Of a stretch of 22,478 bases of DNA, positions 9,591 through 17,618 are shown piece by piece. Numbering within the stretch: position 1 is the first letter of the stretch; each line of letters begins with the position of its first letter. Origin of the DNA: Paramacrobiotus richtersi (taxonomy: Eukaryota; Tardigrada; Eutardigrada; Parachela; Macrobiotidae); contig JAQGAU010000943.1 of the NCBI GenBank assembly GCA_034698045.1, positions 1 to 22,478 on the forward strand, in the 5' to 3' direction. The notes below the pieces were generated by a model, which was not told where the DNA came from, made no database searches, and saw only the letters and a program-made list of their open reading frames with translations. The position numbers and the translations under genes are program-made.

Positions 9591-9631
9591 AGTATAACTA
9601 ATTAGGGAGCTACAGCTCCATTAGTCATACT
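9591..9631. repeat. Imperfect hairpin
   Basis: The left arm AGTATAACTAATTAGGGAGC(T) at 9591-9611 pairs with the right arm AGCTCCATTAGTCATACT at 9614-9631, with a loop of about 2 nt and a few bulges. It could be a small palindromic element; no flanking duplication was found. Confidence 0.5.
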
Positions 9632-9907
9632 TGCCACGTGCCGAAAATAAGTACTGATCACAGTATTTTGCTCGCTAGAAGCCGATACAACGAAAATAAA
9701 ATTTCGATGTTGTCCGAGCCCGTTTCAGAGGCTCACAATTATAAGTTGTCAAAGACCGTCTTCACATTTATGTTACCAAGAACACCAAGAGCGGAATAAA
9801 AAATGTTTTGGATGTTTTTGCGTTTTGGGTGTTGCTCACATTTTCCCTGCTTCGATCGATCCAGCAAGAATGGACGGACGTTTAGTACTGCAGTCGTTTA
9901 GTCCTAA

Positions 9908-10075
9908 TTTACTGAAGCGGAACAGCCAGTTGTTCTGTGCTACAGTACTTTAGTTCGAACTTTCGGTAACAAGCAGCGTCTGATACGGGATAACAACAAA
10001 CGATTCTCTCCGTGTTTTGTTTCTTCCTGCTTCGGGTTGGAAGATCGGCACCCAAAAAACACAGTTTGGAGCTAA
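9908..10075 (+). repeat. Outer inverted repeat, left arm
   Basis: This segment matches the reverse complement of 16157-16310. The best block is 10027-10052 against 16171-16196, with 23 of 26 identical and GGGTTG, AAGATCGG and ACC shared. Further blocks are AAGCAGCG, CGGGATA/CCCGATA, AACAAAC and TTACYGAAGCGG. The arms lie outside the Harbinger ends, so they belong to an older element or a separate palindrome. Confidence 0.65.
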
Positions 10076-10381
10076 CATCTAGTCCACTGAACGTAACGGA
10101 ACGGTAGATCCAAACTGTTTTTTCAAACAAAAAACTACTGGGATGATGTGCCAAAGTTAATGCAACGGTGTTAATATTGTCTTCAACTTTTCTGTTCTTT
10201 TTTTAAGTAAGTTTTCTTAAATGCAACTGGAAATACAAAAAATCTAATTTTTTTATTGATTTTGCACCGGATCCTTGGCCAATTTACCCAGACGGCCAGA
10301 CGAAAACAAATAAACTGTTCACCTAAATATAAAGACCGGAACGAACGGAAATGTTGCGCTGGTCCAGGTCATCCGTCTAAT
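10076..10381. other. Spacer between outer repeat and Harbinger left end
   Basis: No gene is supported. The sequence is AT-rich up to about 10255 and then of mixed composition. If the outer repeat is one element split by the Harbinger insertion, this is its internal left half. Confidence 0.4.
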
Positions 10382-10385
10382 TTAA

Positions 10386-10409
10386 GGCCAATTCAGTGTC
10401 TCTCGAGAT
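10386..10409 (+). repeat. Harbinger left terminal inverted repeat
   Basis: It begins GGCCAATTCAGTGTCTCTC and differs from the right copy by one base (G for A at position 20). A TATA-like TATAAAA starts three bases further in. Confidence 0.88.
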
Positions 10410-10411
10410 TG

Positions 10412-10418
10412 TATAAAA
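10412..10418 (+). promoter_or_regulatory. TATA-like box next to the left terminus
   Basis: TATAAAA lies 3 bp inside the left terminal repeat and about 360 bp before the transposase ATG. Its place fits a promoter for the transposase transcript. The right end has no equivalent. No other promoter element is evident. Confidence 0.35.
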
Positions 10419-10425
10419 TGAGACG

Positions 10426-10493
10426 GGCAGCCAGTTTGGGCTGCCTGGACACCTTTTCGGGCACACGGGATAACGGGCAACGGGAGCTTGCTC
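10426..10493. repeat. Left subterminal hairpin and repeats
   Basis: GGCAGCC (10426-10432) and GGCTGCC (10439-10445) form a 7-bp stem with a 6-nt loop. TTGGGCTGCC (10436-10445) and GCTTGCTCG (10485-10493) both recur inverted in the right end (15906-15915 and 15836-15844). Such subterminal repeats are often protein-binding sites at Harbinger ends. Confidence 0.5.
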
Positions 10494-10774
10494 GACTCTC
10501 GAATGCCCACTTGCCCGAGATGCTGCGCGCTCATAGTCGCGCTGTTTCAGACTTCAAGGAAACGCCTAGTGATTCATGAATGGCTGGGTGAATAAAGTGG
10601 GATCGCCCCTCCATATACACATACACGGATACGTACACGGTAGATACCGTATACATGTACATAAAGATACTACAACAGTTGGTAATAACGAAATCGGTTA
10701 ACTGTTTTCATTATTATCCGTTTCCGCTTTACGTCAGCTGGATAAAGATTATTGTGCTTTTCAACACGTTCAAA

Positions 10775-12067
10775 ATGTTTCGACGCGCTAGAATTTCGAA
10801 GAAGAAGCAGATTGCTCTGATCGGATTGAGTGGTATGTTTAATTATATCAACCGTAATCCCAAGATTCTGCAAGAACGCAGCTGTTATATGCGAACATTC
10901 AGTAAATCGCGTCCGCAATATGGCGAGTTTCATCACATTGTTCGTGATCTCCGTGAAATTGATCCAGAACTGCATTTTTCATATTTCCGTATGTCTCGGG
11001 AAACGTTTGATCAGTTGCTTGCCATTGTGGGGCCAAAGCTGGAACATGTCGGCAACCATCGTTATCCTATCAGCCCTGCTGAGCGGCTTGCTTTGACTTT
11101 GCGTATCTTGGCTACCGGAAATACGCAAAAGGACTTTGCCATTCGGTATCGCATGGGACACAGCACGGTCAACACAATTTTTAAAGAAACAACTGCGGCC
11201 ATTTATGAGTGCTTAAAGGACCAGTATTTCAGTGACCCCGCAGACGACGCTTCGGTATGGGAGAGAAATGCTGCTGATTTTGGGGACCAGTGGGATTTTC
11301 CAATGTGCTGCGGCGCCATTGATGGGAAACATCTGCGGTGTAAAGCGCCCCCAAATACCGGAAGTGATTTTTATAATTATAAGGGATTCTTTTCGGTCGT
11401 TTTGATGGCGATAGCCGATGCGAATTATCGCTTCACTGCAGCCACCGTGGGCGGATTTGGCCGACAAAGTGATGGCGGCACTTTCGGCAACTGGTCACTG
11501 GGCAAAAAAATTACCAGCGGAAATATTGTTCTGCCAAATGACAGAATGCTGCCAAAATCATCGGAGACTGCACCATATGTTTTTTTGGCTGACGATGCGT
11601 TTCCCATGGGACCACGACTTATGAAACCATCTGGGGGCAACAACATGACAAACGAAGAGCGAATTTTTAATTACCGTTTGAGCAGAGCCCGACGTGTTGT
11701 TGAAAATGCATTTGGTATCTTGGCGGCACGATGGCGAATTTTTCTCACGACTATGGAATATTCTCCGGAAATGATAGAGCGCATTACTCTAGCCTGTATT
11801 GTTCTGCATAATTTTCTGCGAACCGAAACAATGCGAGACGATGACCGGAAGCATCACCAGTATGTTCCGGAAGGATTTGCTGACACCGAAAACAAAAAGG
11901 ACGGGACTGTTACACCGGGTGCCTGGCGGGAAGAATTGCAGAAGTGGCAGTCGTTGACGAAAACAGCCTACCGCCATCGGGTATGCAAGATTAGAGACAC
12001 TTTCAAAAACTATTTCAATTCTGATGGCCGAATTCACTTTCAAGAGAAAATGGCTTTTGGAAAGTGA
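10775..12067 (+). CDS. PIF/Harbinger DDE transposase (HARBI1-like nuclease)
   Basis: This 430-residue protein cuts and joins transposon ends and target DNA in the nucleus. Residues about 45-92 resemble the conserved N-terminal region of Harbinger nucleases. Residues about 99-147 form a helix-turn-helix (AERLALTLRILATGNTQKDF, then GHSTVNTIFKETT). The DDE core (DDE_Tnp_4) follows, with D183 in CCGAIDGKH, D233 in GRQSDGGTF, D273/D274 in LADDAFP and E310 in RARRVVENAFGILAARW. IVLHNFLR closes the core and the last 80 residues are charged. All catalytic acids are present and there is no stop or frameshift. The ATG at 10775 is chosen because it has A at -3, begins a basic MFRRARISKKK start and shares GTTCAAAATGT with the partner gene. 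The frame is open for 40 codons upstream from an ATG at 10655, but that extension looks like 5' UTR. Length agrees with the family. Confidence 0.93.
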   Translation: MFRRARISKKKQIALIGLSGMFNYINRNPKILQERSCYMRTFSKSRPQYGEFHHIVRDLREIDPELHFSYFRMSRETFDQLLAIVGPKLEHVGNHRYPISPAERLALTLRILATGNTQKDFAIRYRMGHSTVNTIFKETTAAIYECLKDQYFSDPADDASVWERNAADFGDQWDFPMCCGAIDGKHLRCKAPPNTGSDFYNYKGFFSVVLMAIADANYRFTAATVGGFGRQSDGGTFGNWSLGKKITSGNIVLPNDRMLPKSSETAPYVFLADDAFPMGPRLMKPSGGNNMTNEERIFNYRLSRARRVVENAFGILAARWRIFLTTMEYSPEMIERITLACIVLHNFLRTETMRDDDRKHHQYVPEGFADTENKKDGTVTPGAWREELQKWQSLTKTAYRHRVCKIRDTFKNYFNSDGRIHFQEKMAFGK

Positions 12068-13709
12068 TGCAGCGTAGAAAGCAGTTCTTATTAATCAGTC
12101 GCATTCAATTATGTTTTTCGACCGCTTCCTAATATGTATGCATGCGGTTTTTTACTGTGTACTTAGTGGGAATGCATTTCATTCACTAGTATAAAGTGAC
12201 ATTTTATTGTTTCCGCTTGTTGGCATTTTTGTCGTTAAATTTTCGCATTGTTGGAAACAATACAATCATGTTTACTGTACGTGTGCTTTCATACTGTCAC
12301 GTAGTAACCAGCAAGCATAATCTATCCGGCTCTGGCCCGGCTGGCTTGACACCGTTGCAACCGCCCTTCGTTTCCTGAATATACCGATACAACAAAAACC
12401 TTTTTTCTTTGACATTTCGGTTGTCTTCTGAGTTTCCTCTTTATCATGCCGGCAGAATTAACAAGCCAATATTGCTCATCGCAATCAGCATTGAAATGCT
12501 CGATTTCGGAAATCATTTCTCTGTTTTGTATGCTTGTATTTATTGATGGCAGTACTATGTATAAATACTTTATTCGGCTGATTCCGAAACGTTGTGCATC
12601 AAAGCTGAGAGTACTGTGTATTATATTTTTGCAGATTACAGATTCCTTCCAAGTATTCGCAAATAATTCTGTGAAAAACTTGATGATCGGTTAACCTCGT
12701 GTACATCTTCAGCATTTAAAGACCCAACAACAATATTTTGCACATACCTATATTCGTTTTTCGATTTTTTAACAAATACTCAAATATTAATCCAGTAACG
12801 AACGTACAGACATTGATAATTGATAATTGATAATTGATCTGTACATTGATAATTTATCCTAAGCTCACAAGATCACTGGAAAAACTTCGCAAGGCGTAGC
12901 CTTTAAGTGCGTATTCATTATAATGGTCGCGTGTACACTTTCCCCCGACGACAATAACACTGTGTAAAAAAGTGGTTCCAACAGGCTCATTACTCGTACC
13001 AGTCAAACAATTTCCTATAGCTACAGCGTAAATTAGTCGATTCTAAAGAATGTTTAGGTTAGTTCAGATTTTACACGAATCAACAGCTCGAGTTCTACGA
13101 ATACTACAGCTTATAACTAGTTTACAAAACTAATAATCCACACAACCAGTCTACAGCCGTGTTGCAAGCGATTTACGAACGTGCACAACTGCTTTCGGCG
13201 AGGTTGATGTTTGCCATGCGAACTGATCAAAATTATACATTAATTCTAGGCTGACTACACTAAAAATACTCACATCACCGTTGCTATTACATAAGCCACA
13301 TACGGTCGCAAAAACAAGGTTCAGTAAACAAAACGAAGCATAAATTTGTAACAGAAATAAAGATGTACATGAATGATCAAGGCTTATCTGATTGTGAGTT
13401 GTTAGTAGGCTACCTTGGTTTTATGAAACCATAAAATATAAAATATATAACATAAAATATATAAGTAAAGTAAACGTAAGTTCGAAATACCAGTCAGGCT
13501 CCGCCATAGTTTTATTGAGTTGTTTTGACCTAATAATAATAGCTAATAAACGATGTTAATAGGATGGAATGCAGCCTTTCAATTAGCTACTTTGTATTGT
13601 ACACCAGCCGCACACGCAAACATCTATTGTGTGAAATCTTCACGCATACTTGTGAAACGTCTACAACAAACGAAATCTCAGTCGAAAGAGCGATACTTCA
13701 TCGTTGTGA
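12068..13709. other. Harbinger internal non-coding stretch
   Basis: AT-rich sequence between the two genes. It contains a short 7-bp tandem repeat (TTGATAA units, 12813-12838) and an ATAAAATATATAA-type repeat near 13433-13463. No AATAAA was found close after the transposase stop. Reading frames such as 12446-12694 have no domain. Confidence 0.5.
12813..12838 (+). repeat. 7-bp microsatellite (TTGATAA units)
   Basis: More than three consecutive TTGATAA units are followed after a short gap by another TTGATAA, giving a simple tandem array within the transposon interior. Confidence 0.75.
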
Positions 13710-14141
13710 TTACATAAGTCGCGTGGGAGAGTCATTGTGAAAGCAGTTCTCATTACACGAGCTGATTGTTTCTTCGGCATGGTCTTTAATTAGTGTTGCA
13801 GGACAATCAAAACAATTATGATGACAATAGCAACGCCAAGCTGAAAGGGCAGTTGGTGCAGATGACACAAAACATTTTGCGACTAATTTTGCAGACAAAT
13901 TATTGCCGTAAATATTACCCGTGAAAAGGCCAGCGCATAGGAACATTAAAAAACTGGAACATTGAAAAAAGGTATCAAACATTAAAAAAACAGTCGTGCT
14001 CATTACTAAAATCATTAAAACGTTTTGCGTAGACAATAAAAACATACAGTGCCGCCAAAAGAGTTGATACTTGCAAATGTGAAGGAACGACATGAATCCG
14101 AGATGTTGACCAACAAGACGAGCTATGGATGCCGCAAACAT
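13710..14141 (-). CDS. Possible third Harbinger ORF or exon, hydrophobic, Cys-rich tail
   Basis: An uninterrupted 143-codon frame lies in AT-rich DNA where stops are frequent. Residues about 35-55 (LSTQNVLMILVMSTTVFLMF) and 57-74 (FFQCSSFLMFLCAGLFTG) look like two membrane segments; the tail is rich in Cys and His (WRCYCHHNCFDCP). The frame stays open upstream to TTTATCAG|GTATCTGG at about 14179, a fair 3' splice site, so it could be an exon starting there, perhaps joined to the MADF gene, whose end carries a GT donor. No family is recognised, and a membrane-like protein is not a usual Harbinger cargo. Chance is a real alternative. Confidence 0.25.
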   Translation of the reverse strand: MFAASIARLVGQHLGFMSFLHICKYQLFWRHCMFLLSTQNVLMILVMSTTVFLMFDTFFQCSSFLMFLCAGLFTGNIYGNNLSAKLVAKCFVSSAPTALSAWRCYCHHNCFDCPATLIKDHAEETISSCNENCFHNDSPTRLM

Positions 14142-14179
14142 CGTAACGAGCCATTCGTAAGAAATCGATCTCCAGATAC

Positions 14180-14690
14180 CTGATAAAGCATAAAGTTAGA
14201 ATATCGAATCAGTCGGTTATGAATAATAATGAAAGTAAGTACCAGTAGTAACAGTAATAATCCGTGGGCTATGTCATTTTGTTGTCTGTCAAATTTTCAC
14301 ACACCACATACGTGCACGCGTTGTGAAGTGAGTAAAAGTTTATTCTTTCGACTAAAACTGATAAAAGAGTTATTTGGTCATGAATTTCATTTATTTATTG
14401 AGTATGTAATACTGCACTATAACTTAACATTCAAAGTCTCAAAGTACAGATTCTCATTTTTGCAATACCTGCAACCTTTAACGCTTTGTATAGTGGAGAG
14501 CATTCATTGTAAATTACAGATATATTCGGAAGTCTCCCAGAAACGATGCTCACACAATAAGAATATCAAAATTAATTGTAGATATCATTAAATTTCATAT
14601 TCATACAAAACAACAATTGTTCAAGAAAAGCGCGTGATTAACGAAAGTTTAATTTATGCAAAATTTTAACGACCGACCTTCGAGCTTACC
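14180..14690. other. 3' flank of the MADF gene, no further gene
   Basis: AT-rich sequence. On the minus strand two overlapping AATAAA hexamers lie at 14390-14399, about 295 nt after the MADF stop, and are the best candidate poly(A) signals. The plus-strand reading 14229-14591 is low-complexity and has no domain. Confidence 0.4.
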
Positions 14691-15560
14691 TTACATACTG
14701 CGATATTCCCCACCGTAGTCCGGGAAAACATCATTCGCCGGAAAACCATCCATTGCCGGAAGTCCGTTTCCAACAGCCGAGTTATTCATATAGACCTGGT
14801 TTTCGTGCTTAAACAGGACCTGGTTAATGCCGTGCTTGACCGCTGCGGTTACCGAAGTCGGCAGATCCTTAATTCGGGATCCAACGGCATTCAAAAAATT
14901 TTGCAGTGGCGGATCGAACAGGACTGGCGCTTCCGGAACATCCAGTGCAGCGGAACATTTTCTCATGAATTCATTGACGTCGTCGACTGAACGTTTCCGC
15001 TTACGCATTGGTTCTCGTGACGGTGTAGTGCCGGCCGATTTTGCTGAGTGTTCCGGAACATATGTGGACGTTTGCGGTAGATGTGGCTCGTCGTCATCAC
15101 GGGCTTGCCGTTCGTCCGTTGCATTACCGGCATCAGAATCCGCATTAACTGCTGCAGTACCAGGACCATGGTTTTCGATGGATTTATCGTTGTCACCGTT
15201 TCCCTGCGTTGGCCGAAATTTAAACCTGTCCTTGATGAACGACATCTCCTCCATCCATGGCCAGCTGGTTTTTTTTGCTTCCGCACCATCACCACTCTTC
15301 CCCAGCCGAACAAGTCGTCGGTACGATCCCACCAAACCTTCCCACCTTTTCTTGCACTCATCGGCTGTTTTTTTCTTCTCCGACTCGCTGTTGGCGGCAT
15401 TGTTTACCAAATCGGCAACTTCGATCCATGCTAACTTCCGGTGATCCGCATGCTTGTGCTTGGTAGAATTTTGCTTCCACAACATTTCGCGAGCACGTAC
15501 AGCATCGATTAACGCCTCGATTTCTTTGCCGGTAAACTCCTGGCTGGACTCAGATGACAT
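14691..15560 (-). CDS. MADF-BESS DNA-binding protein of the Harbinger element
   Basis: The 289-residue protein begins with a MADF domain (residues about 12-116) of the Myb/SANT class: IEALIDAVRAREMLW, AWIEVADLVNN with W45, then DECKKRWEGLVGSYRRLVR and SWPWMEEMSFIKD. A Ser/Asp/Pro-rich linker follows, with a nuclear-localisation-like MRKRKR at 185-190. Residues about 214-253 (LFDPPLQNFLNAVGSRIKDL and VKHGINQVL) fit a BESS motif, a protein-interaction helix pair often found after MADF. In PIF/Harbinger systems such a partner binds subterminal DNA and helps the transposase act in the nucleus. It is transcribed toward the transposase. The ATG at 15560 has the context GTTCAAAATGT, the same 11-mer as the transposase start. 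The end reads ATGTAAGGTAAGC: TAA stops the frame and a good GT donor overlaps it. Confidence 0.88.
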   Translation of the reverse strand: MSSESSQEFTGKEIEALIDAVRAREMLWKQNSTKHKHADHRKLAWIEVADLVNNAANSESEKKKTADECKKRWEGLVGSYRRLVRLGKSGDGAEAKKTSWPWMEEMSFIKDRFKFRPTQGNGDNDKSIENHGPGTAAVNADSDAGNATDERQARDDDEPHLPQTSTYVPEHSAKSAGTTPSREPMRKRKRSVDDVNEFMRKCSAALDVPEAPVLFDPPLQNFLNAVGSRIKDLPTSVTAAVKHGINQVLFKHENQVYMNNSAVGNGLPAMDGFPANDVFPDYGGEYRSM

Positions 15561-15776
15561 TTTGAACTATTTCGCTTGTATTGAAATTAAAACTTATTAA
15601 CTAGTGTATTATAATCGTACGGTTAAAACAGCAGTTGGAAGAAACAAATCAAGTAAAGTGTCAACTGAATGTACTAGTAGTCATAACCTATACCACATCA
15701 ACCTGTACGTGTCAGATGGGCAGTGGCCAGCGCTGACGTTGTAGTGGTCAGGCTGTACCTATTGGTCCATGTATTC

Positions 15777-15847
15777 CGGGCTTGCTCGAAAAGGAAGCGG
15801 TGCCCCTCCCTCTCTCGGCTGCCCGAAATGGATGCCGAGCAAGCCCG
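15777..15847. repeat. Right subterminal hairpin, 12-bp perfect arms
   Basis: CGGGCTTGCTCG (15777-15788) and CGAGCAAGCCCG (15836-15847) are exact reverse complements with a 47-nt loop that includes CGGCTGCCCG. The arm core GCTTGCTCG also occurs in the left end at 10485-10493. Confidence 0.7.
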
Positions 15848-15904
15848 AAATCTGATTTTGGGCAAACGAGAGCGGTGCACTCTTACTGTCCCGCGATACT
15901 TTTT

Positions 15905-15975
15905 GGGCAGCCCAAGATCCTGTGCATTCATAGTCTCCCGGCCCGTCAGCCCGTTGGCCCAAGATCCAGGATCTT
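15905..15975. repeat. Right subterminal repeats and AAGATCC palindrome
   Basis: GGGCAGCCCAAGATCC at 15905-15920 shares GGCAGCCCAA with the left end. AAGATCC-A-GGATCTT at 15961-15975 is a perfect 7-bp-arm palindrome overlapping the inner part of the right terminal repeat. Confidence 0.6.
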
Positions 15976-15994
15976 GAGAGACACTGAATTGGCC
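15971..15994 (-). repeat. Harbinger right terminal inverted repeat
   Basis: Read on the minus strand it begins GGCCAATTCAGTGTCTCTC and matches the left end at 23 of 24 positions. TTAA follows at 15995-15998. Confidence 0.88.
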
Positions 15995-16156
15995 TTAATA
16001 CCGAAGCTGGTGAAGCAAGACTGCGTTTTGGGTGTCAAACGTTAACCTGAATATGAAGAACGGAACACAGCAATTCAGAAATCGTTCTAGAAAGATTCTT
16101 TATGTGCAGTACGGAGCGTATTTTACAGCACTGAAAGTAAAGGAGTGCCAGATACA

Positions 16157-16310
16157 AAGTGTTTTGCTTTGGTACCGATCTTTCAACCCAAAGCAGAACG
16201 AAGCCAATTGTTTGTTCTTTTCCTCTATCGGGAAATAGCGCTGCTTCGGTACTGGAGGTTCGACCTGAAGCAGCACCAACCAGTCGTTTTTCCCGCTTCG
16301 GTAAAAGTGC
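16157..16310 (-). repeat. Outer inverted repeat, right arm
   Basis: This is the counterpart of 9908-10075 in opposite orientation, roughly 70% similar by eye, with short gaps. It also contains GGTAAAAGTGCTGGCCG at 16300-16316, a copy of the motif clustered at 1061-2290. Confidence 0.65.
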
Positions 16311-16319
16311 TGGCCGAAC

Positions 16320-17180
16320 GCTTGACCGGAAGTACAAAAAAACAAAGCTGTACATTTCGTTTACGATCAAAAACGACCGACCTAGAACAACTGAAATTCT
16401 GCAAAAAATGTCTGACATCAAAAATTATTTTAGAACGAAAGTTCGGGATGCAGAACCATTGAATTTCGTCTCCCATAGAGTTCTGTGTTAAAAAAACACG
16501 ATACGGAAAGCTGCTCGTGGATGGGCAAGAGAAAGTTTTCGAAAATAAACTGATACTTTACAGAAAGAGCGTGACCGACGCATGTCAGAAAGGGCACCAC
16601 AATAGGTATCGCTAGCATTGTATAGAATATTTTCGAAATTTTGTGACGAAAACGATCGTGAGCTGGGATGGCTAAACATGGCTGGAAGATTTGAAGAGCA
16701 GTATGTTTGGAAGTGCTTTGAATACAACACGAATCCATATTAAAACCGATATTCTAGTTCGTTCTCTGTAGTTACGAAACAAAATCACCCTTGTGGAACC
16801 TTATTTTGTCATATGGCAGAGGTCAAAACAACCACTGGCCAAGGTCGCCCGCGTGTTGTTCGTGCCGCCGCCCACAGGGAACATACAGCTGCTCGAAGTC
16901 TTTTTTGCTTCGGGTGAGAAGACGAAAGGTTGTTCTTCAAAATAAGCGTAACATTTGTTAAAACTATGCATTCTGCAATTTAGGAGAATTGTTTGAACAA
17001 AATTTTGGCCGGGTCAAACACCTCTCTGCAGCTGGTGTGCTTTGATATAAAATTTTTGAAAATTCCGGCCACATTAAAAAAACCAAACTTTTTACCTCAA
17101 AAAATAGCAGAATGAATGGACGTTCAAAATAGCTTAGGAAAGTAACTGTCGGACTTCACAGGGGCGATGGGCGGGACTAA
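16320..17180. other. Intergenic stretch, no gene seen
   Basis: Overlapping short frames on both strands have no domain. A TTTTTTGCTTCGGGTGAGAAG segment near 16901-16921 resembles the GCTTCGGGT parts of the outer inverted repeat, so remnants of that family may extend here. Confidence 0.4.
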
Positions 17181-17224
17181 AACTAGTTGCCCAGACTTGG
17201 CCCAGCACCACTGTAGAAGCTCAC

Positions 17225-17453
17225 CTGTCGCATACTGTCGGTATCTCCGTGGTCATCCGTAAGGGCCACCCGGTTTTCACCAAACGTGCCGCCTTTGAAG
17301 CTGCGCAACCCACTGTTGACGACGGATTCTTCTGCTGCACTTGCCACAGCCTGCGTGCGGTTTGTCGCTGAGCAAAGATCGAACCGCTTGTGTCCCACAT
17401 GCCGGTTCGGCGAAAGGGAGCTGGATGGCCGTTTGCAGCCACCGTCGGACATT
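17225..17453 (-). CDS. Possible exon, Ser/Gly-rich protein of unknown family
   Basis: On the minus strand the segment lies between TTGTTCATCAG|A and GCGACAG|GTGAGC, good acceptor and donor sequences, and the frame between them is open. The frame contains an ATG at 17452 and reads MSDGGCKRPSSSLSPNRHVG, later LRSFKGGTFGEN and TDDHGDTDSMRQ. Without splicing it would continue past the donor to a stop at 17183, giving 89 residues. Base composition is GC-richer than the flanks, as for coding DNA. No domain was recognised. The opposite strand is also open across 17286-17618, so the coding strand is not certain. Confidence 0.33.
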
Positions 17454-17618
17454 CTGATGAACAATTTTTGGTCCAGCTTGTATGAAGATAATCTTTACAA
17501 CGAGCGCAAAGTGCCTGGCAGCGAGCGGTATCGCTTCGAAAACCGGACTTTCACCTGCAATCGCAAAGCCCATGAAAGGGTTTTGTCCATGCATTGTCAT
17601 AAGTACGAGCTCGAATAG

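Larger units (their letters stand above)
10382..15998. mobile_element. PIF/Harbinger DNA transposon, apparently complete
   Basis: Terminal inverted repeats at 10386-10409 and 15971-15994 match at 23 of 24 positions and begin GGCCAATTCAGTGTCTCTC. TTAA lies directly outside both ends (10382-10385 and 15995-15998). PIF/Harbinger elements duplicate TWA trinucleotides; TTA on both sides fits if one end has one extra A, so the exact boundary is uncertain by one base. The element has the two expected genes: a DDE transposase on the plus strand and a MADF-BESS (Myb/SANT-related) protein on the minus strand, convergent, with 2.6 kb between them. Both frames are uninterrupted and the ends agree closely, which suggests recent activity or an element still able to move. 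Whether it is expressed cannot be seen. Confidence 0.88.

Noticed and set aside
10655..10774. 40-residue N-terminal extension of the transposase
   Set aside because: The extension is hydrophobic and unlike the family; the ATG at 10775 has a better context and begins a typical basic N-terminus.
14827..15444. 205-codon plus-strand frame
   Set aside because: It is a shadow of the MADF-BESS gene on the other strand.
10436..15915. TTGGGCTGCC / GGCAGCCCAA as the Harbinger termini
   Set aside because: Only 10 bp match and no target duplication flanks them, while longer 24-bp repeats with TTAA on both sides lie just outside.
16256..16266. GGTTCGACCTG as a tRNA B-box
   Set aside because: No matching A-box, no cloverleaf pairing, and the site is part of the outer inverted repeat.
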